Source: Jiangella aurantiaca
Lineage (GTDB): Bacteria; Actinomycetota; Actinomycetes; Jiangellales; Jiangellaceae
NCBI RefSeq assembly: GCF_004349105.1
Contig: NZ_SMLB01000017.1
Span: 1 to 64,000, forward strand
Length of the DNA stretch: 64,000 nt
Reading direction: 5' to 3'
Shown in pieces: positions 15,631 to 24,088 of this stretch (position 1 is the stretch's first letter; every line of letters starts with the position of its first letter). A program made the translations under genes and the position numbers. A model generated the notes under the pieces. The model was not told where the DNA came from and ran no database searches. It saw only the letters and a list, made by a program, of their open reading frames with translations.

Positions 15631-16467
15631 ATGCCCACTCTGACCTCTGCCCACCACGAAGGCGACAGCGACGGCTTCGCCGGCGACGGCCACAGGGCCG
15701 TCCGGCTCATCCACGACGGCAGGACCAACGAACTCCTCCGCGCCGCGGCGCGCGCCACGGGCGTTGAAAAGCGGCGCCTCCTCGACGAGGTCGTCGTCGA
15801 GAACCTCCGCCTCGCCGAGGCGGTGAGCCGACGGTACGGCGGCCGCGGCGTGGAGGCCGAGGAACTCCAGCAGGTGGCGTATCTCGGCCTGGTGGCCGCC
15901 GTCCACCGGTTCGATCCCGACCGCGGCAACGACTTCGTCGGGTTCGCATTGCCGACGATCCTCGGCGAGATCAAGCGCTACTTCCGCGACCACGGCTGGG
16001 CCGTCCGCCCGCCCCGTCGCGTCCAGGAGCTGCGCAGTTCCATGGCGGCCGCGTCGGACGAGCTCTGCCAGTCGCTCGGGCGCATCCCGTCCGATGCCGA
16101 CTTGGCCGATCACCTCGGCGCGGAGCTCGAGGAGATCAGAGAGGCCGAGCAGTCCGGCAGCTGCTACACCGCAATCTCGATCGACCGAGCCGCCGCGCCC
16201 GACGCTGACGGAGACGGCTCGGTGCTCGCCGACGCTTTGGGCGGGCCCGATACCGGTTACGACCATGCCGAGGCGATGGTCGCGCTGTCCTCCGCCTGCG
16301 GCGCTCTCTCCGCTCGCGACAGGCGGATCCTCTACCTCCGCTTTTTCTGCGGCTGGACGCAGCTCGAGATCGGGGCCGAGCTCGGCATCACACAGATGCA
16401 GGTCTCGAGGCTGCTGGCGCGGATTCTCCGACGGCTGCGGAAGAGCATCGGCGAGACCGCTGCCTGA
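15631..16467 (+). CDS. SigB/SigF/SigG-family RNA polymerase sigma factor
   Basis: 278 residues with sigma regions 2, 3 and 4. The group-3 stress-sigma signature GEIKRYFRDHGWAVRPPRRV lies in region 2.4/3. Core-binding region 2 reads EELQQVAYLGLVAAVHRFDP, and region 4 is a helix-turn-helix (TQLEIGAELGITQMQVSRLL). These factors direct transcription of general stress, osmotic or developmental genes from GNNT/GGGTA promoters, several of which occur nearby. No RsbW-type anti-sigma kinase or RsbV antagonist is encoded next to it, unlike the usual SigB operons. The ATG at 15631 follows a GGGGGTG sequence; an upstream ATG-less extension has no family similarity. Confidence 0.88.
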   Translation: MPTLTSAHHEGDSDGFAGDGHRAVRLIHDGRTNELLRAAARATGVEKRRLLDEVVVENLRLAEAVSRRYGGRGVEAEELQQVAYLGLVAAVHRFDPDRGNDFVGFALPTILGEIKRYFRDHGWAVRPPRRVQELRSSMAAASDELCQSLGRIPSDADLADHLGAELEEIREAEQSGSCYTAISIDRAAAPDADGDGSVLADALGGPDTGYDHAEAMVALSSACGALSARDRRILYLRFFCGWTQLEIGAELGITQMQVSRLLARILRRLRKSIGETAA

Positions 16468-16506
16468 CCGCTCGGACCGGCCGCGCGAAAACCGCCGGGC
16501 GGCGCT

Positions 16507-16531
16507 GTTTCGCACCGATTCGTCCGGGTAT
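16507..16531 (+). promoter_or_regulatory. Strong SigB/SigF-type promoter of the three-gene membrane operon
   Basis: GTTT at 16507-16510, a 15-base spacer and GGGTAT at 16526-16531: an exact match to the stress-sigma consensus. It lies 70 bases before the first gene of the operon and directly after the sigma-factor gene. Confidence 0.7.
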
Positions 16532-16601
16532 CTGCGGGCTACCGGCCACGCGGGCCGGGGCTACCGGACGGCGGTGGCGCACCAACCGAGGGGGAACCGT
16601 C

Positions 16602-17156
16602 ATGACGTACCACGAAGGCCGGTCACCCGGTCCGGGCAGCGGAACGGGGCAGCCGTTCGACCCGGCGACGCCGGCGGCACCGGAGACGTCGCCGACCGGC
16701 GGGTCCGCGCCCGACGCGGCGCAGGGCGTGCGGGAGCGGGTGTCCACCACCGTCGACGCCGCCAAGGAGGAGGCGTCGAAGGTCACCGGCGAGGCGCGGC
16801 GGCAGCTGCACCACCTCACCGGCCGGACCCGGGACGAGGCGACCTCGCAAGCTCGGCAGCAGAAGGACCGCGCCGTCAGCGGGTTGCGGACGATGTCGGA
16901 GGAGCTGCGGTCGATGTCCGACCACTCTTCGCAGCCTGGCATGGCCGGCGACCTGGTGCGCGAGGCCGCCGGCCGGGCCGACGACTTCGCCGGGTGGCTC
17001 GACGGTCGCGAGCCCGGCGAGCTGATCGAGGAGGTGCGGGCGTTCGCCAGCCGGCGCCCCGGCATGTTCCTGGCGCTCGCCGTCGGGGCGGGCGTGCTCG
17101 CCGGCCGTCTGACCCGGGGCATGGCGCGGCCGACCGAACAGGACGCCTCGTCATGA
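16602..17156 (+). CDS. Small helical membrane-associated stress protein (YtxH-like, unclassified)
   Basis: 184 residues. A Pro/Gly/Ser-rich N terminus (1-40) leads into a long charged, Ala-rich helix (about 42-110: RERVSTTVDAAKEEASKVTG and similar) reminiscent of LEA/YtxH-type stress proteins. One hydrophobic segment near the C terminus follows (GMFLALAVGAGVLAGRLTRG). The function is unknown; such proteins are thought to stabilise membranes under desiccation or osmotic stress. GAGGGGG lies 8 bases before the ATG. It is the first gene of a three-gene operon in which each stop overlaps the next start (ATGA), behind a stress-sigma promoter. Confidence 0.7.
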   Translation: MTYHEGRSPGPGSGTGQPFDPATPAAPETSPTGGSAPDAAQGVRERVSTTVDAAKEEASKVTGEARRQLHHLTGRTRDEATSQARQQKDRAVSGLRTMSEELRSMSDHSSQPGMAGDLVREAAGRADDFAGWLDGREPGELIEEVRAFASRRPGMFLALAVGAGVLAGRLTRGMARPTEQDASS

Positions 17157-17572
17157 GCGACCTACCCCGCGAGCCGGCGCACGCCGCCGGGTCCGATGCG
17201 TCCCTGGGTGAGCTGCTCGGCGAGATGAGTCGCGACCTGTCCACCCTGGTCAGGCAGGAGGTCGAGCTGGCCAAGGCGGAGCTGCAGCAGTCGGCCGGCC
17301 GGGCTGGACGCGGCGCCGGGATGTACGGCGGCGCCGGCGTGGCCGCGTGGCTGGCGCTGCTGTTCCTGTCGATCGCGCTGTGGTGGGCGATCGCCGACGC
17401 GACCGGCCACGGCTGGTCGGCGCTCATCGTGGCCGGCCTCTGGGCGATCGTCGCGGCCGTCCTGGCGGCGACTGGCCGGACGGAGATGCGCCGGGTCAGG
17501 GGCGCGCCGCGGACCGCCGAGACGGTCAGAGAGATCCCGGACGCATTCAAAGGACAGGAGAACCCACGATGA
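17153..17572 (+). CDS. Phage holin-family-like small membrane protein
   Basis: 139 residues. An N-terminal amphipathic segment (LGELLGEMSRDLSTLVRQEV, then ELAKAELQQSAGRAGRGAG) matches the actinobacterial holin_3_6 family. Two adjacent transmembrane helices follow (about 62-84 and 90-112). Despite the name, such chromosomal copies are not lysis genes; they travel with DUF3618 proteins in stress operons. Both ends overlap their neighbours as ATGA. The protein probably acts in the cytoplasmic membrane together with the two neighbours. Confidence 0.75.
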   Translation: MSDLPREPAHAAGSDASLGELLGEMSRDLSTLVRQEVELAKAELQQSAGRAGRGAGMYGGAGVAAWLALLFLSIALWWAIADATGHGWSALIVAGLWAIVAAVLAATGRTEMRRVRGAPRTAETVREIPDAFKGQENPR

Positions 17573-18111
17573 GCAACGATCCCGATCGGATCCGGGCCGA
17601 CATCGAGCGGACCCGGAACGAGCTGAGCGACGACGTCGACGCGGTCCGCGAGCGGATGCGACCGGGCACGGTAGCGCGGCGGCAGGGCGAGCGTGTCCGT
17701 GGCGCGATGAGCGGTCTGAAGGACCGCGTCATGGGCGTCGCTTCGGACGTAGCGTCCGCTGGCGGCGGCGCGGCCTCGTCGGTGGCCGGCACCGCGTCGA
17801 CGATGACGGACAAGGCGGGCGAGGCGCCGACGATGATGCGGGAACGGGCCGCAGGCAACCCGCTGGCGGCCGGCCTCATCGCATTCGGCGCCGGCTGGCT
17901 CGCCGCGAGCGTCATCCCGGCGAGCCGGGCCGAACGCCGCGCCGCCGCGACCGTGAAGGAGCAGGCGTCCGGCGTGGCGCAGGAGGCGTCGTCGATGGCC
18001 CGCGAGGTCGCCGACGACCTGAGCCAGCCCGCACGGGAATCCGCCGATGCGGTGCGCTCTACCGCCGAGGACGCCGTGCAGACCGTACGCGATGAAGGAC
18101 GCAGCGACTGA
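17569..18111 (+). CDS. DUF3618 domain protein
   Basis: 180 residues. The DUF3618 hallmark DPDRIRADIERTRNELSDDV occupies the first 25 residues. A central Ala/Gly/Ser stretch, one hydrophobic helix (NPLAAGLIAFGAGWLAASVI, about residues 98-117) and an Ala-rich charged C-terminal helix follow. Function is unknown. It is the third gene of the stress operon, with its start overlapping the holin-like gene. The HD-domain gene follows 33 bases later and may be cotranscribed. Confidence 0.8.
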   Translation: MSNDPDRIRADIERTRNELSDDVDAVRERMRPGTVARRQGERVRGAMSGLKDRVMGVASDVASAGGGAASSVAGTASTMTDKAGEAPTMMRERAAGNPLAAGLIAFGAGWLAASVIPASRAERRAAATVKEQASGVAQEASSMAREVADDLSQPARESADAVRSTAEDAVQTVRDEGRSD

Positions 18112-18144
18112 CGAGCCCGCTGGGGAGCCATTAGTGTTGGTGCG

Positions 18145-19731
18145 GTGACCGCAAACGAGCGGTCGGTGGACGATGGTTGCCGCGCTTCTGAGGTCATCGC
18201 CGCGATGTGCCTGGCGACGGACCTCGGCATGGGCTTTCCCTTTGAGCATGGGTTGCAGGCCACGCTGATGACGATGCGGCTCGCCCAGTTGCTCGATGTC
18301 GACTCGGAGACGGCGTCGCACACCTATTACCTCAGCCTTCTCATGTACAGCGGTTGCACGACCGACGTCGAAGAGCATTCGCGGATCTTTGTCGGAGGCG
18401 CCACAGCCAACCTGATGCCGGTCCAATTCGGTTCGAGGTCGCAGAGCCTTGGCGGAGCTGCCCGCGCGGTGTCGTCGCCGGACAGTCCACCGCTCCGGCG
18501 GGCCTATGAGGTCGCCACCCGGCTGCCGATGGCGGCCCTCTTCCTGCGGCCACACTTCGCGGCCATCTGCGAAGTAGCACAGATGTTCGCCGAACGGCTC
18601 GGCATGCACCCCGCGGTCCATGGCATGTTCTTTCGCCTCACCGATCGCTGGGACGGCAAAGGAGCATTGGGCCGGGCCAAGGGTGACGACATACCACTGC
18701 CGCTACGTATTGTCCACGTTGCGCGCGACGCCGCCAACCAACGACTGATCGGTGACGACGAACGCACCACCGCGGTCATTCGAGATCGTGCGGGACATGC
18801 CTTCGATCCAGACGTGGCACACGCATTCGTCGATCATGCGGACGAAATCCTGGCCACGTCCGAAACCGCGACATCGGTGTGGGAGGCCACGCTTGCTGCC
18901 GAACCGAAGCCTCAGCTAGCGCTCTCCGGCACGGCGATCGATGGAGCTCTGGCCGCCATCGGCGACTTCGCCGATCTTGTCTCACCATCCTTGGTCGGCC
19001 ACACGTCCGGAGTGGCCCAGCTGGCCGCTGGTGCTGCGGAGCTCCTGGGATTCGACGCCGCCGACGTCCGCAAGGTTCGCCGAGCGGCGCTGGTGCATGA
19101 CGTCGGACGGGTCGCCGTCCATCCGCGTGTCTGGCTGAAGCCAGGACGGTTGACTGCGGACGAGTGGGAACAGGTCAGGTTGCATCCCTACCACACCGGG
19201 CGGGTTCTCTCGCGTTCACCGTTCCTCCAGGAACTTGCGGCCGTCGCCTGTGCGCATCACGAACGACTCGACGGCTCGGGCTATAGCCAGGGCGCCACGG
19301 CCGCATCGTTGTCTCCGCAGGCCCGGCTGCTCGCCGTCGCTGACGCCTTCCATGCGAAAATCGAGCCCAGACCTTATCGGCCACCGCACTCCCCCGACGA
19401 AGTCGCGGAGATGCTGGGGCGAGACGCCAAGCAGGGAAAGCTGGACCCTGACTGCGTCGCCGCCGTGTTGGAAGCTGCCGGCCAGCGGATTCACCACGTC
19501 GCGCGGCCGGCCGGACTCACTGAGCGCGAAGCATTGGTCATCCGTCTCATCGGCCGCGGACTGCAGACCAAACAGGTTGCGCGGCGCCTGGGGATCTCGG
19601 CGAAGACGGCCGATCACCACATCCAGAACGCCTATCGAAAGATCGGCGTGTCCACCCGAGCGGGCGCCACGCTCTACGCCATGGAGCACGGGCTGATGTC
19701 GTGGGGAGAACTCCCCATACCGCAGCGATGA
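18145..19731 (+). CDS. HD-domain phosphohydrolase with C-terminal LuxR-type DNA-binding domain
   Basis: 528 residues. The N-terminal half is helical with an HD-like fold of unclear activity. A second HD domain carries HDVGRVAVHP near residue 318 and HHERLDGSGY near 371, which resembles HD-GYP proteins, but the GYP is GYS and the first motif has Arg for Lys. The C terminus (about 458-520) is a LuxR helix-turn-helix (LTEREALVIRLIGRGLQTKQVARRLG without a gap). Nucleotide or cyclic-dinucleotide hydrolysis or sensing coupled to transcription is the likely design. The target is unknown. The GTG at 18145 lies 33 bases after the DUF3618 gene. Confidence 0.8.
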   Translation: MTANERSVDDGCRASEVIAAMCLATDLGMGFPFEHGLQATLMTMRLAQLLDVDSETASHTYYLSLLMYSGCTTDVEEHSRIFVGGATANLMPVQFGSRSQSLGGAARAVSSPDSPPLRRAYEVATRLPMAALFLRPHFAAICEVAQMFAERLGMHPAVHGMFFRLTDRWDGKGALGRAKGDDIPLPLRIVHVARDAANQRLIGDDERTTAVIRDRAGHAFDPDVAHAFVDHADEILATSETATSVWEATLAAEPKPQLALSGTAIDGALAAIGDFADLVSPSLVGHTSGVAQLAAGAAELLGFDAADVRKVRRAALVHDVGRVAVHPRVWLKPGRLTADEWEQVRLHPYHTGRVLSRSPFLQELAAVACAHHERLDGSGYSQGATAASLSPQARLLAVADAFHAKIEPRPYRPPHSPDEVAEMLGRDAKQGKLDPDCVAAVLEAAGQRIHHVARPAGLTEREALVIRLIGRGLQTKQVARRLGISAKTADHHIQNAYRKIGVSTRAGATLYAMEHGLMSWGELPIPQR

Positions 19732-19753
19732 CACGGCCCGTAGCTTTCCGGTC

Positions 19754-20173
19754 ATGTGGAGCAACGGCCCAACGGCGGGCACGGCGTCCGAGCGGGCCCG
19801 AACAGGGCACCGCCTCGCGTGGGGCGCACTCCTGAGCCTGGCCGGCTCCGCCGCGGTGGTGGCATCCGCATGGGGATCGGGTTCGCGCATCGGCGCGCCG
19901 TCCTACTGGCCGTGGCTACTGACCGGAATTCAGGTGCTGGCGCTGTGGTCAGCCGGCTCCGAGCGGTGGTGGGGCTGGCTGCTCGGCGCGGCCGTTCAGC
20001 CTCCGTGGATCGCCTACGCCTTGGTCACCGGCCAGTTCGGATTCATCCCGGGCTGCACGATTTCCGCGGCCGTCCAGGCCAACAGCTTCGCGCGCTGGAA
20101 CGGTCTCGCGCCGGGCACAACCGGCGCACCTCCACACATCAAGCCGACCAAGGATCCTGCGATGCGAGGATGA
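19754..20173 (+). CDS. Small multi-helix membrane protein of unknown function
   Basis: 139 residues with about three hydrophobic segments (LAWGALLSLAGSAAVVASAW, SYWPWLLTGIQVLALWSAG, WWGWLLGAAVQPPWIAYALV). It is rich in Trp and has a short polar tail. I do not recognise a family. The ATG at 19754 is 22 bases after the HD-LuxR gene and 8 bases before the HAD gene start region, so it is probably cotranscribed with one or both. It could equally be a phage-type or actinobacterial orphan membrane protein. Confidence 0.55.
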   Translation: MWSNGPTAGTASERARTGHRLAWGALLSLAGSAAVVASAWGSGSRIGAPSYWPWLLTGIQVLALWSAGSERWWGWLLGAAVQPPWIAYALVTGQFGFIPGCTISAAVQANSFARWNGLAPGTTGAPPHIKPTKDPAMRG

Positions 20174-20180
20174 TCGAAGC

Positions 20181-20855
20181 ATGGCGAAACGTCCCCTGGT
20201 CATCGCGTTCGATGTGATCGAGACGCTGTTCTCACTCGAGGCGGTCCGCAGGAGGCTGACGGATGCTGGTCAGCCGGGTCACGTGCTCGATCTGTGGTTC
20301 TCCCGCCTGTTGCGCGACGGGTTCGCACTCGTCGCGACCGGCAGTTACCGGCCGTTCAGCGAGATCGCGACCAGCACACTGCGATCGGTCACTGGTCACA
20401 TGCTCGGCGACGAGAGCATCCGCACGATCGTCGCGGGATTCGCCGAACTCGATCGCCACCCCGATGTCGACCCGGCCGTACGCCTTGCCCGCGCTGCCGG
20501 GGTACGGATGGTGACCCTGACCAACGGGTCGGCCGAGAACACCATCAAGCTCCTGCAGCGGGCCGGCATCGACCGCGACATCGAGCAGGCGATCTCAGTC
20601 GACGACGTGCAACGGTGGAAGCCTTCCCCGGAGATCTACCGGCACGCCGCACTCCGTACGCAGGTGCCCACGGATCGCGTCGCTCTGGTCGCCGCCCATG
20701 CTTGGGACACGCACGGCGCCCACCAAGCCGGCCTGACGACCGGATGGGTCGAACGCATGCAAGGCGCCTACCCAGACATCTACGCCCAACCGGACGTGTC
20801 AGGGGACGATCTCGTCGCGGTCGTGCGCGGTCTCCTCGCCCTGCCAGCGGACTGA
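20181..20855 (+). CDS. HAD-superfamily hydrolase, haloacid dehalogenase type II
   Basis: 224 residues. Motif I reads AFDVIETLFSL with nucleophile Asp11, motif II VTLTNGSAEN, motif III lysine in RWKPSPEIY, and motif IV AAHAWDTHGAHQAG. The last is typical of L-2-haloacid dehalogenase-type members, where Asp-Trp-Asp patterns occur, here AWDTHG. The usual Gly after motif I (DxxGTL) is Glu, as in several type II enzymes. It probably dehalogenates or dephosphorylates a small cytoplasmic substrate. It ends at a bidirectional hairpin facing the SnoaL-like gene. Confidence 0.8.
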   Translation: MAKRPLVIAFDVIETLFSLEAVRRRLTDAGQPGHVLDLWFSRLLRDGFALVATGSYRPFSEIATSTLRSVTGHMLGDESIRTIVAGFAELDRHPDVDPAVRLARAAGVRMVTLTNGSAENTIKLLQRAGIDRDIEQAISVDDVQRWKPSPEIYRHAALRTQVPTDRVALVAAHAWDTHGAHQAGLTTGWVERMQGAYPDIYAQPDVSGDDLVAVVRGLLALPAD

Positions 20856-20861
20856 TCAATC

Positions 20862-20889
20862 GGCGCCACCCTGAGGCGTACGTGGCGCC
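20862..20889. terminator. Bidirectional terminator hairpin
   Basis: GGCGCCAC at 20862-20869 pairs perfectly with GTGGCGCC at 20882-20889 around a 12-base loop. It sits exactly between the convergent HAD and SnoaL-like genes, so it can serve both. Confidence 0.55.
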
Positions 20890-20894
20890 TTGGA

Positions 20895-21302
20895 TCACGG
20901 CTCTCCAGACACATAGGGGAAGGAGTGGTGCTCGTGCGCGACAACCCACCGGCCATGCTCCTTGCGCAAGCCGAGCGTCAGTCGGAGCCGGTTGGCCGGG
21001 TTGGCCGCGAGCTCCTCCGGCATACCGCAGCGCAACAGGGCGAACGCGAAGGCCACGTTGTCGCCTGCCGTGATGTCCAGGGACTCGATCTCGAACCTGG
21101 CACCCTGTGCCTGCCACTGGAAGAACGGCGGCCACGTCTCGCGGTAGGCCTCGATACCGCGGACGCCCTCGTATGGCGGCGGGACGTCGAACATCACGAT
21201 GTCGTCGGTGTGACCGGCCAGGACGGCCTCCATGTCGCCCGCGTGCACCGCCGCCGCCCACCGCGTGATCAGCTCCCGGATCAGCTCTCGGTCGTCGGAC
21301 AC
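20895..21302 (-). CDS. SnoaL/NTF2-like protein
   Basis: 135 residues with the cone-shaped NTF2 fold pattern: helix LIRELITRWAAAVHAGDMEA, then VLAGHTDDIVMFDVPPP, ending RKEHGRWVVAHEHHSFPY, as in YybH/DUF4440-type small ketosteroid-isomerase-like proteins. Members bind small hydrophobic ligands or act as hydrolases or isomerases; no specific substrate can be named. The GTG at 21302 has AGGAGG 7 bases upstream. It is monocistronic and convergent with the HAD gene. Confidence 0.78.
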   Translation of the reverse strand: MSDDRELIRELITRWAAAVHAGDMEAVLAGHTDDIVMFDVPPPYEGVRGIEAYRETWPPFFQWQAQGARFEIESLDITAGDNVAFAFALLRCGMPEELAANPANRLRLTLGLRKEHGRWVVAHEHHSFPYVSGEP

Positions 21303-21613
21303 CCTGCGCCCTCCTCACACTCGTTCGGATACGGCCCGCCTGGATGGACTCGCGCCGACCACGAAACTCATCGCCGCGAAGGCGCATCAGCACCGGCGAT
21401 CGGGCCTTCCCTCCTGCTGTTCCCAGCTCGGTTGTCTTGTCTTGGCTGTCATCCGCCTCGGATTGGTGTATATGGTCGAGCCGTAACACAGGAGCCTGCC
21501 ACTGACTGCCCCGGGGCGTTGGCGCTCGCGAAGCATGCGCGGATGACGATCTGATCGCCCTCTCTGATCGAGGGATAGGCAGACCTACACAGCCACAAAG
21601 TAGGAGGTGCCTG
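21303..21613. other. Intergenic leader between the SnoaL-like gene and the sugar ABC operon
   Basis: No coding signal. It contains an AT-richer patch near 21468-21478 (GTGTATATGGT) that could hold the operon promoter. A small 5-bp-arm repeat (CCCTC, 7 bases, GAGGG at 21558-21574) could be an operator or leader hairpin for the importer genes. AGGAGG at 21602-21607 is the binding-protein ribosome binding site. The promoter call is weak. Confidence 0.35.
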
Positions 21614-23029
21614 ATGCGGTCCTATCCGCTTTGGACACGACGCGACGTTTTGCGCATGACCGGCCTAGCCGGCCTGGGCCTGGCGGCCGCATCTTGCGCG
21701 GAGGAGCCGGAGAGTCCCGGGGAGGACGCCGATGCCGCGGCCGAGTCGCCCAGCCCGGCGTTCACCGAGCCGACGGCGCGGCTGTCCGGTTCGCTGTCGA
21801 TCCTGATGTGGAGCCACTTCGTGCCCAGCCACGACGAGTGGTTCGACCAGTTCACCCGGGAGTGGGGCGAGCAGGTCGGGGTGAACGTCACCGTCGACCA
21901 CATCGACGTCGCCGGCGTGCCCGCCCGCATCGCGGCCGAGCTGTCGGCCGGCCAGGGTCACGACCTGATGCAGTACATCGCTCCGCTGGCCCAGTTCGAG
22001 CCGAGTGTGCTCGACCTGGCCGACGTGACCGAGGAGGCCAACAACCGGTACGGCGAGCAGCTGGAGATCTGCCGGAAGTCCTCGTTCAACCCGACCACCG
22101 GCAAGTTCTACGCGTTCGGCCCGGGCTGGGTGCCCGACCCGGGCAACTTCCGCCGCAGCATGTGGGAGCCGGTCGGCCTGACGGACGGGCCACGCACCTG
22201 GGACGAGCTGCTCGAGGGCGGCTCGGAGATCATGGCCACGCAAGGTGTCCAGCTCGGCATCGGGATGTCCCAGGAGATCGACTCCAACATGGCCGGGCGG
22301 GCGCTGATGTGGTCGTTCGGCGCGTCCATCCAGGACGAGAACGAGAACGTCGTACTCAACTCGCCGGAGACCGTCGCCGCGGTGGAGTACATGGTCCGAC
22401 TGTTCCAGGGCGCGATGACCGACGAGGTGTTCTCGTGGAACGCGGCGAGCAACAACCAGGGCATGGTCGCGGGGAAGCTCAGCTACATCCTGAACTCGAT
22501 CTCTGCCTACCGGACGAGCCAGGAGACCAACCCGGACATCGCCAACGACACGCTCTTCGTGCCGGCGCTGGAGGGACCCGAGACCGCGCTCGCCGCACAG
22601 CACGTCATGTACAACTGGCTCGTCCCGCAGCACGCCACCAACCCGGACGCCGCCAAGGAGTTCCTGCTCCACTACACGGCGAACCTGGAGTCGGCCGCGT
22701 ACCACTCCAAGCTGTACGACTTTCCCGCCTGGGACGGTCTGGTGCCCAACCTCAAGGCCTGGCTCGAGGACGACCCGTTCGGCTCCCAGCCTGCGGACAA
22801 GCTGGCCTTCCTCGCCGACTCCACCGACTGGGCGACGAACATCGGTCACCCCGGCCCCGCCAACACCGCCGAAGGCGAGGTGTTCGGGCTGCCGATCATC
22901 CCGAACATGTTCGCACGGGCGGCACGCGGCGAGGTCACGCCCGATCAGGCGGTGGCGGACGCGACCGCCGAGGTCGACGCGATCTTCGCGAAGTGGCGGG
23001 CACGCGGGCTCATCGGCGGTGGCGGGTGA
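21614..23029 (+). CDS. Extracellular solute-binding protein, family 1 (sugar ABC importer)
   Basis: 471 residues. The N terminus carries a twin-arginine motif (WTRRDVLRMTGLAGLGLAAAS) and a cysteine at residue 28 that can be lipidated, so it is probably a Tat-exported lipoprotein. The mature part is a family 1 binding protein (SILMWSHFVPSHDEWFDQF; PNMFARAARGEVTPDQAVAD near the end), the class that binds oligosaccharides, polyols or glycerol phosphate. A strong AGGAGG precedes the ATG. It is the first gene of a four-gene operon with the ATPase 3 bases downstream. No glycosidase or regulator is in the operon, so the sugar is unknown. Confidence 0.87.
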   Translation: MRSYPLWTRRDVLRMTGLAGLGLAAASCAEEPESPGEDADAAAESPSPAFTEPTARLSGSLSILMWSHFVPSHDEWFDQFTREWGEQVGVNVTVDHIDVAGVPARIAAELSAGQGHDLMQYIAPLAQFEPSVLDLADVTEEANNRYGEQLEICRKSSFNPTTGKFYAFGPGWVPDPGNFRRSMWEPVGLTDGPRTWDELLEGGSEIMATQGVQLGIGMSQEIDSNMAGRALMWSFGASIQDENENVVLNSPETVAAVEYMVRLFQGAMTDEVFSWNAASNNQGMVAGKLSYILNSISAYRTSQETNPDIANDTLFVPALEGPETALAAQHVMYNWLVPQHATNPDAAKEFLLHYTANLESAAYHSKLYDFPAWDGLVPNLKAWLEDDPFGSQPADKLAFLADSTDWATNIGHPGPANTAEGEVFGLPIIPNMFARAARGEVTPDQAVADATAEVDAIFAKWRARGLIGGGG

Positions 23030-23032
23030 GCC

Positions 23033-24088
23033 GTGACCCGGATCGTAGAGGTGCGTGGACTGCGCAAGACGTTCGACGGGCGGCATCAGCAGGTCGAGGC
23101 GCTGCGCGGCATCGACCTGGCCACCGAGGAGGGTGAGTACCTGGTCCTGCTCGGGCCGTCCGGATGCGGCAAGACGACGCTGCTGCGCACGATTGCGGGG
23201 CTGGAGCAGCCCACCGAGGGCGACGTGCTGATCGGTGGCAACGTCGTCAACGAGCTGCCGCCTCGGGCTCGCCAGGTGGCCATGGTGTTCCAGAGTTACG
23301 CGCTCTACCCGCACAAGACCGTGCTGGCCAACATCGTCTTCCCACTCAAGGCCGAGCGGATGGACCGGGACGCCCGCGAGAAGAAGGCGCGGTGGGCGGC
23401 GGACCTGCTCGGCATCGGCCGCCTGCTCGACCGCAAGCCGCGCGAGCTGTCCGGCGGCGAACGCCAACGGGTCGCGCTCGCCCGGGCCATGGTCCGGGAG
23501 CCGGCGGTCTTCCTGCTCGACGAGCCACTGTCGAACCTGGACGCCAAGCTGCGCGCGTCGGCCCGAGACGAACTCAAGCGGTTCCAGCAGCGGATCGGCA
23601 CCACGACGATCTACGTCACACACGACCAAGCCGAGGCGATGGGGCTGGGCGACCGCATCGCCGTGATGGACGCCGGCCAGGTCCGCCAGCTCGGCCGCCC
23701 ACGGGACGTGTACGACGACCCGGCCGACACCTTCGTGGCGACCTTCATCGGTTCGCCGCCGATGAACCTGGTCCGCCGCGACGGGATGCTGGTGGGGTTC
23801 CGGCCCGAGCACCTGCTGCCGGCCGAGGTGGTCGGCGCGGGAGCGGTGAAGATCCCGTTCGTCGTGGACCGGATCGAGTACCTGTCCGGGGACCGGCACG
23901 TGTACGGCACGATCACGACGCTCGGCGAGGCCACCCGGGTGATCGCCAGGCTGCCGTCGACGGTGACCACGCCGCTCACCGCCGGGGAGACCGCGGACTT
24001 CGCTGTCGCCACCGACCGGCTGCGGTTCTTCGACCCCGAGACGGGCGATCGTATGGACGCCGTACCCCTGGAGTGGTCGCAGCCATGA
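23033..24088 (+). CDS. ABC transporter ATP-binding protein, MalK/UgpC type
   Basis: 351 residues. Walker A GPSGCGKTT, Q-loop VFQSYALYPHKTV, signature LSGGERQRVALARA, Walker B FLLDEPLSNLDAKLR and H-loop VTHDQAEAMGLGD are all intact. A C-terminal OB-like regulatory region (about 240-345; VGFRPEHLLP) is typical of MalK-like subunits. It energises the sugar importer whose permeases follow; its stop overlaps the first permease start (ATGA). The GTG start lies 3 bases after the binding-protein stop. Confidence 0.9.
   Translation: MTRIVEVRGLRKTFDGRHQQVEALRGIDLATEEGEYLVLLGPSGCGKTTLLRTIAGLEQPTEGDVLIGGNVVNELPPRARQVAMVFQSYALYPHKTVLANIVFPLKAERMDRDAREKKARWAADLLGIGRLLDRKPRELSGGERQRVALARAMVREPAVFLLDEPLSNLDAKLRASARDELKRFQQRIGTTTIYVTHDQAEAMGLGDRIAVMDAGQVRQLGRPRDVYDDPADTFVATFIGSPPMNLVRRDGMLVGFRPEHLLPAEVVGAGAVKIPFVVDRIEYLSGDRHVYGTITTLGEATRVIARLPSTVTTPLTAGETADFAVATDRLRFFDPETGDRMDAVPLEWSQP

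Noticed and set aside
16602-18111. Calling the holin-like protein part of a prophage lysis cassette
   Set aside because: No endolysin, integrase or structural phage gene is nearby; the linked DUF3618 gene and stress promoter fit a chromosomal stress operon.
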